This document shows, one piece after another, positions 54,942 through 64,000 of a stretch of 64,000 bases of DNA; within the stretch, counting starts at the first letter, position 1; each line of letters starts with the position of its first letter. The notes below the pieces were generated by a model that saw nothing but the letters and a program-made list of their open reading frames with translations, was not told the origin of the DNA and did not search any database. This DNA comes from Allomyces arbusculus (Eukaryota > Blastocladiomycota > Blastocladiomycetes > Blastocladiales > Blastocladiaceae). Where the stretch lies: NCBI GenBank assembly GCA_027604705.1, contig JADHYV010000027.1, forward strand, positions 186,001 through 250,000, written 5' to 3'. Made by a program: the position numbers and the translations under genes.

Positions 54942-56483
54942 TCAGGCCGCATCCACAGCAGCCGCAGCAGCACACCGCTTCTGTCGTGCCCTCTTGATCG
55001 CCGCGGCCACCTGGTCGCGCCCGGAACGATCAACAAGCGTTCCAGTCAAGTTGATGCCCACGACGTTTCCGCGCTCAATCAGCGGCAGGAGAAGCGGCAC
55101 GACTTGGCCAGTAATCCAGCGGTTGTTCGACAAATCCAGGCGCCGCAAGTTTGGAACGGCCGTCGCAAGTGCCAGAAACACGGCCTCGCCCGTGGCCATC
55201 ATACCCCACTCACACAGCGAAATGTCCGTGAGGTTCGCGAGGGTACGGAGCCGCGGAATCACGTCTGCCACCACCGCGGTCCGGTCGACAGCGGACACGG
55301 TGCAGCTGGCTGGAAATAGATGCAACCGCTTGAGATTGGGGCATTTGGCCGCGGCGCCATCGATGAGAGCGCGGAAGCGCGCCGCTAGAATGGAATTATT
55401 GGTCGCAACCGGTACAGCCGGAAAAACAGCGCCGACGCAAAGCACCGTCAGCGACGGCCGCAGGACTGCAATAATGGCGTCCACAATAGATACGGATTCG
55501 GCAACGTTATTTAGAACGAGGGCGTCAAGGTGTGGGAGATCGGCGCCAGAGAGCGACACAAGAAGGTTGACCACATGCACGTCGCCAAACCTGGTCTGCA
55601 AATCGAGCTCAATGCACCGCAGAGACGGTGGCCATTGCACGGCATCGTGAGATCCACGAGCCCACCCCTTGGCAAGCTGAATGCGAAGCGTCGTGAGCGT
55701 CGTCTGCGGAAGCCCCTCATCGAGAAACACGCTCGCAACTGGGATCTGGATGGATAAGGGTGGAGGCCATTCAACGGTTGCCATGCTGCGCCATTGGGCG
55801 CGATCTTGCGTGAAGGTCAGGTTACGGATGCGGGATGCGGCAACGAGGCGGGCAAGTCGTGCCACGACAGCTTTCTCGTCGTCTGCCCATGGCTTGGTGT
55901 CTGGTAGAAGCACATCGACATCGGTCACAGCGTCCGGAATCCCACCAGCGAGCGCAATTGCATCAACTAGAGTGCGACTCGCTGTCACGTCTATCTCCCG
56001 CATGGACCACGCGATGCGGCGCACGTGCGGTAGCGTCGCAACCACAAATGACGGCGTAATATTCTGGCCAATGAACAGGCTCCGCAGGTCGCGCCGCGAG
56101 ATTGGTCCAATAGGGTGGTCATCAACGCGTCGTATGTCCGTTGCCGAAAACACACCAACGGATGGGATCAAGTAGACGGAAGTCTCAAGAGGCAATCGCC
56201 AGGTCGTGATGCATGCGCCAAGCGACCCAACGAGTTCCAAGCTGCCGCGACAGGGAGCAGGTCGTCGCGTCTTTGCATCAACTGTGAGCCAGGACCAGTG
56301 GGCAGGCGCAGTTCGGACCGCGGTGCGGATGGCGGATGCGTAGAGAGCGGGCGACGCGCGGGCAAATTGAATGAGCGCAACACGATCCGTGGTGGCGAGA
56401 CGGTCCATAATCACATTGTGAACAACAGTGGGAAGGGCCTCGATCCATGATTGCGGCAAGTTCGGTTGAGCGTTGGCGGCCAT
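54942..56483 (-). CDS. F-box-like/LRR protein, copy 15 (intact; type B of cluster C)
   Basis: Single exon, 513 residues from ATG 56483. F-box-like: WIEALPTVVHNVIMDRLATT, then LIQFARASPALYASAI. Type B marks: GSLELVGSLGACI, VYLIPSVG, PIGPISRRDLRSLFIGQNI, LPHVRRIAW, RLARLVAASRIRNLTFTQDR, WPPSLRCIELDLQ and VPNLRRLDLSNNRWITGQVV. The C-terminus is a basic/Ala helix (AAIKRARQKRCAAAA). Same blocks in the same places as copy 17. The upstream in-frame Met at 56552 is less likely because family similarity starts after 56483. Confidence 0.8.
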   Translation of the reverse strand: MAANAQPNLPQSWIEALPTVVHNVIMDRLATTDRVALIQFARASPALYASAIRTAVRTAPAHWSWLTVDAKTRRPAPCRGSLELVGSLGACITTWRLPLETSVYLIPSVGVFSATDIRRVDDHPIGPISRRDLRSLFIGQNITPSFVVATLPHVRRIAWSMREIDVTASRTLVDAIALAGGIPDAVTDVDVLLPDTKPWADDEKAVVARLARLVAASRIRNLTFTQDRAQWRSMATVEWPPPLSIQIPVASVFLDEGLPQTTLTTLRIQLAKGWARGSHDAVQWPPSLRCIELDLQTRFGDVHVVNLLVSLSGADLPHLDALVLNNVAESVSIVDAIIAVLRPSLTVLCVGAVFPAVPVATNNSILAARFRALIDGAAAKCPNLKRLHLFPASCTVSAVDRTAVVADVIPRLRTLANLTDISLCEWGMMATGEAVFLALATAVPNLRRLDLSNNRWITGQVVPLLLPLIERGNVVGINLTGTLVDRSGRDQVAAAIKRARQKRCAAAAAVDAA

Positions 56484-56838
56484 GACGCGGAACGGACAGG
56501 CCGACAGACGACGATGACATGAGATTGCGGTGCAGCTGGTAGTTTGCGACAAGTCCGAAGCAGGAACCTGACGCAGTTCGAAAAAAGAGGTGCTGTATTC
56601 ATGGGTGATTTATTTCATCGTGACGGCATGAACGCTTCGCTCGTGACGGGAACAGCAACCTCAGCACCAAACTGGCCCAGTGTGATCTGATCAGAAGGAT
56701 GCCTGGTCGCATTTCCTCCACGTTACTTTTGTCCTCCAAGCTGCGCTTCTGCAACTGCGCGGCGTCCCCACAAATGACACATAGCGTCAATTGCATCTTG
56801 CACTGTGCAAGGCCCATGCCCGACCACGACACCACATA
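56484..56838. other. Intergenic between copies 15 and 16
   Basis: 355 bp; nothing recognised. Confidence 0.3.
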
Positions 56839-58394
56839 TCAAGCCACTTCCAACGCTCCACACTTGTTCTGAACAGCTGCGGCGCGCCGCACCCACTGCG
56901 CCTGCTGGATCATTGCTGAGGGTTGCACGCGGCCTTCACGGGAAAATATGGTGCCCATCATGGCCAAACGTCGGAGGTGGCCGTGCTGGATGAGCGGCTT
57001 GAGCTGATTCACGACCGCATCGTCGAGGTTCTCGTTCTGCGACAGGTCAAGCACCAGCAGGTGGGGTACAGCGTCGGCCAGGGCGACCCAAAAGGAGTGA
57101 TCGGCAGCCGTTAACTCCCACACAACAAGCACGAGCGTGGTCAGATTCGTCATGGCGCGAAGCATTGGGATCGCGTCGCGCGCAAGTACTGCGAGTTCAT
57201 TGCGTTCAAAAAAGAATCTTGGGCTCGACGTGGAGCGACTGAAGCTGAGGGCACTTGTCGGCAATCGCATGGAATACAGGGCAGACGTGTTCCGTATCGT
57301 TGGGTTTGGGGCGCCGTGGGTAATATTGTGCCAAAAGGAGCGTCGCGAGAGTCGCAGGAAGAGCCGCAGCGATCGCGTCCGCGACTATTGATGAGCCAAA
57401 GTTGGCGCCCGTCACATCAAGCGTGACCAATTTCAGGACCTTGGCCGCCACTAGCGATGTCAGCGGCTGCGCGACGACGACGCTCTCGTTCCCATACTCG
57501 TGGCCTAAGTTGAGATACAAATGGCGCAGCGAGACTGGCCACGCGACCGTGTTTGGCGGAATTTCCTCGCCACCGCCAATGTACGGACCCCACAGCCAGT
57601 TGAGCCTCAGCGTCTTCAGCCCGCGCGGGAGACCGTGGTTCATGAGCCATTGCGAAGCGCGGAGCACAGCGGGCTTGTTCCACTCGCGCGAGCGAAGCGA
57701 AACGTCGAACGAAACGCACAACTCGCGCACATTGGATTTCCCCAGGACGCGCGCCAAGCGACGAATGGCCGCGTCGGTCCCCGTTTCAACGATCACCTCG
57801 TCAGTGAAATACATGCCCATTGTAGACAGACTCGTTGGAAGAGGAGAAAAGAGGGCAACTTCGTCGAGTATCGCCTCGAACACGTCCAAGCCGTCAAGAG
57901 AGCCCAAAGTGGCTAGCTGCGCCCGCGGGAGCACAGTCGAGATGAGGTCCAGCGTGGAATGAGCCAGATAGAGAGACCGAAACTGATGGAATGGGATCGA
58001 TCCAAGCGCGCGGTTTGCAGGCTGCTGGTTCATTTCGGCAACATACCCGCGATCATCTTGCCTTTCCAGTCGAGCACGGCTGGGATCAGGATTATGCCGC
58101 GCTTGGTGCGCGCAGGTGGGCCGTACGTCCAGTAGAAGGCGGTGGCATCCCCGTCAACGCCCATCCCCAAACACATGACGTGACTTGAATGTCCCAGGTA
58201 CGCTGGAGGCTGCCCCGTAGCTGGATCCGTGCTGATCAGCGGCCAAAACGCAGGCGCAGCCCGGATCACCAAAGCAATTGCTGGAACGTGGAGGCGAGGG
58301 GACGCGCGCGCGAGCTGATCAGAGCAGCGCGGTCAATGTTGTCGAGGAAATGCAGCGTCGCGTCAAGAGCATGATCCGGCAACTTCTCAAGCAT
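56839..58394 (-). pseudogene. F-box/LRR copy 16, recently broken twin of copy 13
   Basis: From ATG 58394: MLEKLPDHALDATLHFLDNI, then frame change. 58272-58030 gives STDPATGQPPAYLGHS and GMGVDGDATAFYW, near-identical in layout to copy 13, then a stop. 58033-57206 is one long frame (SIPFHQFRSLYL, SREWNKPAVLRASQWLMNHG, WPVSLRHLYLNLG, QSLHVEPKILF). After a last frame change near 57210, 57270-56839 has FERNELAVLARDAIPML and VPHLLVLDLSQNENLDD to the end. Only about three disruptions in about 1.55 kb, so inactivation is younger than in the other broken copies. Confidence 0.88.
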
Positions 58395-59362
58395 CGACAG
58401 GAGCGCTTGGTGCGTGGTCGCGAGTATGGCCGACTTTCCGACGTGCGAATGAATGAAGCTGTGGCGGTGATGGTGCTGGCAGCAGCGTGGACGAGCGTAG
58501 ACAAGAGGGTGGACTGTGTTGCGGTGGTGACGGTCAGAGATGAAAGATGCAGGTAGAGCGTGCGCTTTGGCAGAGCCCAACATAGAGGGCCGAAAATCGA
58601 CGGCGATACAAGTGGACCTGGACTTTGCTGCCACATAGATTTGGATGTGATGAAGCAAGCGGAGCCAAAACAACATGAGCATGATTGGTAACATCCAACT
58701 GCCGGTTTCCTGTCAGGCACCACCATCAGAACACGCTCGGCGCTGCTGCTGCTCTTTGTCGCCGCCACCACGACCGTGAAGAATTACCTCGGCGTTTTTT
58801 TAAGGCGTCGCTGCTCTGGTCACACAATCAAAGATGCCAGCAATGTCAATTGCAACAAAAGAGGGAGCGACGTCATATGCAACAATTGAGGGAAGCAGGG
58901 CCTTCACAATTGTCTAGCGATCCGCCTGTATCAATTATCACAGCAGAGCGAGCTGGAGGACAACTCTGGCGGCAAACAAAAAGTACTCAGCAAAAAACTG
59001 CTCAAAATAAGGTGCGGAAAGGGTCATGATGCAGGAACCGAGATCACCGACTGAATCACTGACCGCGTCAATTTTCCTCCACTTTGTGGAAAGTTGTTGC
59101 GTAACAAAAAAAACAAAAATACTATTCTCTTGTCGTGGGCTGGCCTGCGATGGTGCAATGCCAGCCGCCACCTAGTGGAGACAGGGCTTGTGCGAAAATG
59201 TTCAAGCCAAACATGGAGCGCAACAGGCGATCCTCCTGTCTGCATGAGTGACTTGGTGGGTTGCAAATGTGTAGCCTTGGATTTCAGCGTTGTGACAATG
59301 ATGAATTGCTCTGAACCATGGACAAAGACCAAGAAATGCAGCTCACATCCAGTTCATTCGTG
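58395..59362. other. 0.97-kb intergenic between copies 16 and 17
   Basis: No gene or family block recognised; AT-richer than its surroundings, with A runs near 58970-59000 and 59104-59120. Confidence 0.4.
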
Positions 59363-60955
59363 TCACGACGTATCCGCAACCGAGGCCATGCACCGATTCT
59401 GCCTTGCCGTGTTAATTGCTGCGGTCACCCGGTTGCGCCCAGAACGATCGATCAGCGTCTCGTTCAAATCAATGTTCACAATTGTCCCACGCTTGATCAG
59501 CCGCAAAAGAAACGGCACGACTCTGCGTGTGAGGCAGCGGTTCTTCGACATGTCCAGGCGCTGCAGGTTTGGGACGACCGCGAGCGCCGAATACACGGCC
59601 TTGTCCGTGGCCACCACACCCCATTCGCGAAGCGAAAAGTCTGTGAGGTTTGGGAGATTGCGGAGCCGCGGGAGCACGTTCACAGCAAGCGCGCGACGGT
59701 CGATGGCAGGCACGTCGCGGTCAACCGGGAAAAAGTGCAGTTGCTTGAGATTGGGGGATTTGGCCGCGAGCCCATCAATGAGAGTACAGAGACGAAAAGC
59801 CAAAATGGACGCAATGCCTACGTCCACATCATTTCCACGAGCAGCACCAAAACGAAGATCTACCAGAGACGGACGAAAGACGGAAATCATGGCGGATGTG
59901 ACAGATTCGGACAGGGGCACACGGTTCAGGGTGAGCGTGTCGAGGAGCGGGAGTTTGGAACGAGCGAGGGAGGCAAATAATTGAGCCACTTGAGTTTCAC
60001 AAACGCTATCCTGCAAATCGAGATCAATGCAGCGCAGAGACGATGGCCACGGCACGCAATCTTGTAACCCATGAGCCCATTGCTCTGCGAGATGAATGCG
60101 GAGCGTCATGAGCGTCAACTGGGGTAGCCCAAGTTCCAAAAATGTCTTCGCGATTGGGATACGAATGGGGGGAAATGAAGACCATTCAAAGTCGGTTGCG
60201 GTGCGCTGTGGGGGGCGATCATGCGTGAGCGTCAAATGGCGGACGCGGGATGCTGCAACGAGACGAGCAAGTCGGTCCACGATAGTCGTCTCGCCGACGC
60301 CAGCGTCGGTGCCAGCCCAAGACTTCGTATCGAGCACGCGCACATCAAAGTCGGTTACGGAGGCCGGAAATCCACCAGTACTCTCAATCGCATCGACCAA
60401 AGCGCGGCTCTTTATGATATCCAAATCCTGCAGGCACCACGCAATGCGACGCACGTGCGGTAGCGTCGTGAGCACAAACGATGACACAATGTTCTGGCCA
60501 ATATGCAGGCTACGAAGATCGCGGTACGAGATTGGGCCAATAGGACGGTCGTCACGTCGCGTATCCGCGCAAGTCCAGTTCAGGCCACCAGACTTCGTGT
60601 TGGTCCAATACCGGCAGACTGCTGGGATCAAGAACACGGCCGTTTCGGGCGGCGAACTTCCTGGCTTGAAGCACGCGCCGAGGGACCCAATTAGGCTCAA
60701 TTCACCACGGCAAACAGCGGGTCGCTGTGTTGCAGGATCGACCGTGAGCCATGTCCAGATGGCAGGTGCAGTGCGAATTGCAGTGCGGATGGCGTTGGCG
60801 AAGAAAGCGGGTGACGTGCGGGCCAGTTGAATGAGCGAGGATCGATCGGAGGTGGCGAGATATCCCAGGATCACGTTGTGAACGACGGTGGGTAGAGCTT
60901 CGATCGATGCCAGCTCGTGCGATGGGTTCTGCTGAGCGTTGACAAATGCCATCAT
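59363..60955 (-). CDS. F-box-like/LRR protein, copy 17 (intact; type B of cluster C)
   Basis: Single exon, 530 residues from ATG 60955 (or 60952). Closely follows copy 15: SIEALPTVVHNVILGYLATS, then LIQLARTSPAFFANAI, GELSLIGSLGACF, PIGPISYRDLRSLHIGQNI, LPHVRRIAW, RLARLVAASRVRHLTLTHDR, WPSSLRCIDLDLQ, LPNLTDFSLREWGVVAT and VPNLQRLDMSKNRCLTRRV. It has an extra stretch after VCRYWTNTKSGG. C-terminus AAINTARQNRCMASVA. With copy 15 it forms the best pair of intact paralogues for dating the duplication. Confidence 0.82.
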   Translation of the reverse strand: MMAFVNAQQNPSHELASIEALPTVVHNVILGYLATSDRSSLIQLARTSPAFFANAIRTAIRTAPAIWTWLTVDPATQRPAVCRGELSLIGSLGACFKPGSSPPETAVFLIPAVCRYWTNTKSGGLNWTCADTRRDDRPIGPISYRDLRSLHIGQNIVSSFVLTTLPHVRRIAWCLQDLDIIKSRALVDAIESTGGFPASVTDFDVRVLDTKSWAGTDAGVGETTIVDRLARLVAASRVRHLTLTHDRPPQRTATDFEWSSFPPIRIPIAKTFLELGLPQLTLMTLRIHLAEQWAHGLQDCVPWPSSLRCIDLDLQDSVCETQVAQLFASLARSKLPLLDTLTLNRVPLSESVTSAMISVFRPSLVDLRFGAARGNDVDVGIASILAFRLCTLIDGLAAKSPNLKQLHFFPVDRDVPAIDRRALAVNVLPRLRNLPNLTDFSLREWGVVATDKAVYSALAVVPNLQRLDMSKNRCLTRRVVPFLLRLIKRGTIVNIDLNETLIDRSGRNRVTAAINTARQNRCMASVADTS

Positions 60956-61410
60956 GGCTCGAAACAGACTTGTTGGTGGGATTTTCGGGACAGACACGGC
61001 TGCATGAGCTTGCGGTGCGAAGCTGGTGGATTGCGATCAGTTTGAAGCAGGTCGGATTTGAAGAAGAGAGCCGTGCAGCTGTCCGTTGGCGATGATATAT
61101 ATACGTTTCTGCGAAGCGGTGGTTGCGCGAGACGCTTTACTTTTAGTGCGGGACACACCACGGTTCAAACGTGATCTGACCTCTGACCGAGGAGATCACC
61201 GAGCGCGTCGCCCTTCCTCCACGTTGCCATTGACGACGCCGGCGTTGCGCTTCTGCTGCAAATCGCGCCGACTGCCAACTGCAAGTCGCGGCATTCGAAT
61301 CCCAATTTTTCTTTTCCAGCAGGGCTGCTGCAGCTGTTGCCGCTTGAACCGCAATTTCTTGGCCCGCCAACTTGACCGACCACCCAACCGACCACGAGCA
61401 TCCTTCCACC
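60956..61410. promoter_or_regulatory. Divergent region, copy 17 / EMC3
   Basis: 455 bp between divergent starts. ATGATATATATACG at 61092-61105 is a TATA-like stretch placed about 140 bp upstream of copy 17 and 310 bp upstream of EMC3. Confidence 0.35.
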
Positions 61411-62454
61411 ATGGCGTTTTACGACGGCTCTAAGGCCGTGATCGTGCTCGACCCGGCGATCCGCAACTGGGTTCTGCTCCCGCTTATGGCCATCATGCTG
61501 CTCGTCGGTCTCGTGCGCCACTACGTGACGCTGCTGCTCGCTTCGCCGCCCGGCACGGCCAAGGTCGACTACCGCGACACGCGCCAGACGCAAGCGCTGA
61601 TGCGTTCCGTCAACTTGCGTCGGCACGCGCGCCACCTGCCTCCCGACGCCGTTCGTGCGCGCCGGAGCTACTTCATGGACGCGTTCAAGGCCGGCAAGTA
61701 CTTGAAGGCGACGCCCAAGCCAGTGGCCAACGACGACGGCCCGGCACCGCCGGATATGGCCGGCATGGAAATGGCCATGGATGGGATGAAGAAGAACATG
61801 GCCATGATGGTCCCGCAGGCGCTGATCATGTCATTCCTGTCGGCGTTTTTCTCGGGTTTCTTGCTCAGTACGTTGCGTCGCGTCCTCTGGTTGGGGTTGC
61901 TGGCATTTCGACTGCCGCTGATTGACGAACGCATTTCTCAGTTCAACTGCCGTTCCCGCTCACTGTGCGGTTCAAGTCGATGCTGCAGTCGGGCATTCTC
62001 ACGCCCGACCTCGACGCAACCTGGGTCTCGTCGCTGTCGATGTACTTCATCAGTTTCCTCGGCATGAACCCCGTCTTTGGCCTGATCCTCGGCCAGGGCA
62101 ACGGTATGCTCCTTGTCCACCCCTTTTAGCCCCACTCGCTGCGCTAAATTGACCCTTCACATGAATTTGTTTTTAGCGGCCGACAACTCGCGCGACATGG
62201 CGGCCATGAACCCGCTCGCCGCGTCGGCCAGTGCTAGTGCCACGGGGGCCACCGACATTCCGATGCCCGAGATCCCGCAACAGGGGATGCCGATGCTGCC
62301 CGGCATGGGCGGCGCCGACAAGGGGCTGGAAAAGGCGTTCATGTCCGAGACCGAGTATCTGCAGCTGCTCGATGTCGACCAGGTGCCGTGGATTGGGGAG
62401 GGGATCGAGGACCGTGTCACGGCGTTGCTGACGGCGCGCGTTCAGCGCCGCTGA
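61411..62454 (+). CDS. EMC3: ER membrane protein complex subunit 3 (EMC3)
   Basis: Three exons: 61411-61867, 61942-62103, 62177-62454 (298 residues); introns 74 and 73 nt. Family blocks: LDPAIRNWVLLPLMAIMLLV then GLVRHYVTLL (first membrane helix), TQALMRSVNLRRHARHLPPD, a Met-rich loop, MVPQALIMSFLSAFFSGFLL, QLPFPLTVRFKSMLQSGI and TWVSSLSMYFISFLGMNPVF. LILGQGNAADNSRDM is joined across intron 2. EMC3 is the YidC/Oxa1-like insertase core of the EMC, which inserts tail-anchored and multipass proteins into the ER membrane. The stop is only 77 bp from the convergent next gene. Confidence 0.93.
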
Positions 62455-62531
62455 GTTTGGAAGACAAACATGGGCAAATTTATTTCATGGACAGAATGGA
62501 ACGGTTCCAGGTCGTGATGGGACGAAACGAT

Positions 62532-63419
62532 CTACTCTTCCTCCTCTTCCTCTTCCTCGCCTTCCTCCTCTTCCTCACCGCCCTCCTCGTGCTCTTCCAT
62601 TTCGGCATCCGCATCGCGCCAGCCGCTCCCCTCGAGCAACACCTGCTCGCACAGGTAGGACACGACTGTCTCGACGGCCTCGTTCAGCACCTCCTGCGGG
62701 TAGGGCAGACCGACCGGCGGCACATGGAAGAACAACGCACACCCCTCCTTGCCCTCGCGCTGCGCGGCCTGGTACTGCGACTGGTAATACGTGAAGTCGC
62801 ACAGGTACCGCCCGGCATCTTCCGACTTGCCCACGTTCCACCACTGCGCCAGGTGCTCCACGAGCTGGTTCACATCGAGCGCCGTCTCGTACACCTCCTC
62901 GGCGTCCGGGAACTGGTCTGGCGGGCACGCGCATGCCGCGTCGGACGTCGGGTCCGGCCGCCCGACGGGCCCGCCCTTACGCATCGCGTCCTTGGCCCCT
63001 TCCTCGCCCGCGGTCGCCGTGGGCGCATCCACCTGCCCGACGGGCCGCGCACCGTTCACGTAGACGTTGCGCACATCGACTGATCCGTACCCGCGGTTCT
63101 TGGCGAACCGCTCCACCTTGAATGCGCCGCGCAGGCCCACGCCCACGTTGAGCGAAAAGTCGGGCTCGTAGGTCTCCCACAGGTACGGGATCAGGTCGCG
63201 CACGGGCTCGTACGCGACTTCCACCTTCGGCGCGATCACGACGCGAACGCCAACAGGCGGGGTGAAGGATTCAGCGAGCGCCGTGACGGCAATGTTGGAC
63301 GGGTTGGTCTTGATTTGCAGGAACGGGCCGAACCCGGTCACGACGAGCGTCTTGGCGTCGTCGAGGTCCGTGTCGGGGTGCACGAGGACAATCACGTCGT
63401 GCGCTTGGGTCGCTGTCAT
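62532..63419 (-). CDS. Pyroglutamyl peptidase I (C15 cysteine peptidase)
   Basis: Intronless, 295 residues. Catalytic triad visible: Glu103 (FKVERFAKNRGY), Cys207 (SEDAGRYLCDFTYY) and His232 (ALFFHVPPVGLPY). LVVTGFGPF and TNPSNI are family start motifs. It removes N-terminal pyroglutamate from peptides in the cytosol. Two departures from the roughly 210-residue family length: an insert of about 45 residues rich in Gly/Ala/Asp/Pro (about 130-175, with CACPPDQ) and an acidic tail of about 20 Glu. The in-frame upstream extension to 63761 shows no conservation, so ATG 63419 is preferred. Confidence 0.93.
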   Translation of the reverse strand: MTATQAHDVIVLVHPDTDLDDAKTLVVTGFGPFLQIKTNPSNIAVTALAESFTPPVGVRVVIAPKVEVAYEPVRDLIPYLWETYEPDFSLNVGVGLRGAFKVERFAKNRGYGSVDVRNVYVNGARPVGQVDAPTATAGEEGAKDAMRKGGPVGRPDPTSDAACACPPDQFPDAEEVYETALDVNQLVEHLAQWWNVGKSEDAGRYLCDFTYYQSQYQAAQREGKEGCALFFHVPPVGLPYPQEVLNEAVETVVSYLCEQVLLEGSGWRDADAEMEEHEEGGEEEEEGEEEEEEEE

Positions 63420-64000
63420 GGTGGTGGCGATACTGATGGTCGTGCACGGGGAGCGCGGGATCGACACGATGCAGTTGGGAGACTTGCGGGAGGTCGCGCT
63501 GCCTTGCGTGTGGAGCGAGAACGGATGAAGCCAGAAGTCGTGACTTTGTCCTTCAGGCGTGGTGGCCATTCGTGATGAGGTGCCGCGACGATGCACAGGC
63601 ACAAGCGCCAACCCACACGGGCCACGTCGGCCTTTCCATCGGGCCAAGCCTGTAAAAAGAACCACCGACAATATGTTTGCGCGCTTCGGCCAAAGAAAAT
63701 TCTCGCGCTCGTGCATGCTGTTTCGTGTAAGATCGGCGCCATGCTCCGACACTGAAGGCACATTTGGCCGAGGCCACGGTCACCCCACTTCATGCGATGC
63801 TCCGCGACGTTGGAGGCTGTTACAGGGATCGTGCTCATCCTCCCTCCACGTCAACCTCTCGACCTCGGTCCCGCGGTGCCGGTCCAGCGCTCTGAACCAT
63901 GCTACCAAGTTCCAATCAATATCTTGGGCTGACAAGATGAGAAGAGGGTCTATTTGATGTGGAGTCACGCGCCTTCGAGTCATGAAAGGCCTTGCTTTCC
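63420..64000. other. Terminal intergenic stretch
   Basis: 581 bp upstream of pyroglutamyl peptidase to the window end. Open frames on both strands have no recognisable content. The next gene is outside the window. Confidence 0.35.

Overview
The window is nuclear DNA of a GC-rich eukaryote, most likely a fungus. Housekeeping genes have strong G/C third positions and are cut by short introns of about 63-85 nt. A fungal placement is suggested by an Aro3/Aro4-type DAHP synthase next to Shq1, Tfb1, Tom22, Sec11, Mam33 and a Pub1/TIA-1-type protein. The presence of FIBP and of a TRIC-like channel, which I do not associate with yeasts and moulds, suggests an early-diverging, possibly zoosporic fungus (Blastocladiomycota-like). 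That placement is inference. No tRNA, rRNA, CRISPR or recognisable transposon was seen.

Layout. 0.1-3.2 kb: a SAM methyltransferase and FIBP, diverging from one intergenic region. 3.7-6.8 kb: F-box-like/LRR cluster A (1 intact copy, 1 broken). 7.2-13.7 kb: eIF3b, Mam33/p32, the RPA 14-kDa subunit and MsrB. 13.9-31.2 kb: cluster B (4 intact copies and about 6 broken ones, mostly on the minus strand). 31.4-50.4 kb: a compact housekeeping block holding Shq1, Ipk1, Pub1/TIA-1, a mitochondrial-type cytochrome P450, a PAP2 lipid phosphatase, Tom22, a TRIC channel, DAHP synthase, Tfb1 (TFIIH) and Sec11. 51.0-61.0 kb: cluster C (3 intact, 2 broken). 61.4-63.4 kb: EMC3 and pyroglutamyl peptidase I, convergent.

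The outstanding feature is a family of about 17 paralogous single-exon genes of about 480-530 residues. They have an F-box-like N-terminus and degenerate leucine-rich repeats. Eight copies are intact and nine are decayed, and they fill almost half of the window between unrelated housekeeping genes. They lack introns, whereas nearly every neighbour has them. They use third positions more loosely, and many clade A/B copies share a short element (CAACTTGCTGCAA-like) directly before the ATG. Exact copies of that 13-mer also lie 83-84 nt upstream of the Ipk1 and TRIC starts. A birth-and-death F-box/LRR family, perhaps substrate adaptors of an SCF-type ubiquitin ligase, is the best explanation. The biochemical role is not shown by the sequence.

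A second unusual point is the splice signal. I derived 37 introns by hand; 30 have C at donor position +4 and 27 read GT-N-C-G. Only one is the textbook GTAAGT. Gene coordinates below span start to stop codon, and the exons are given in the text. Exon joins were chosen by reading frame, GT-AG borders and remembered family sequence, not by alignment or transcripts.
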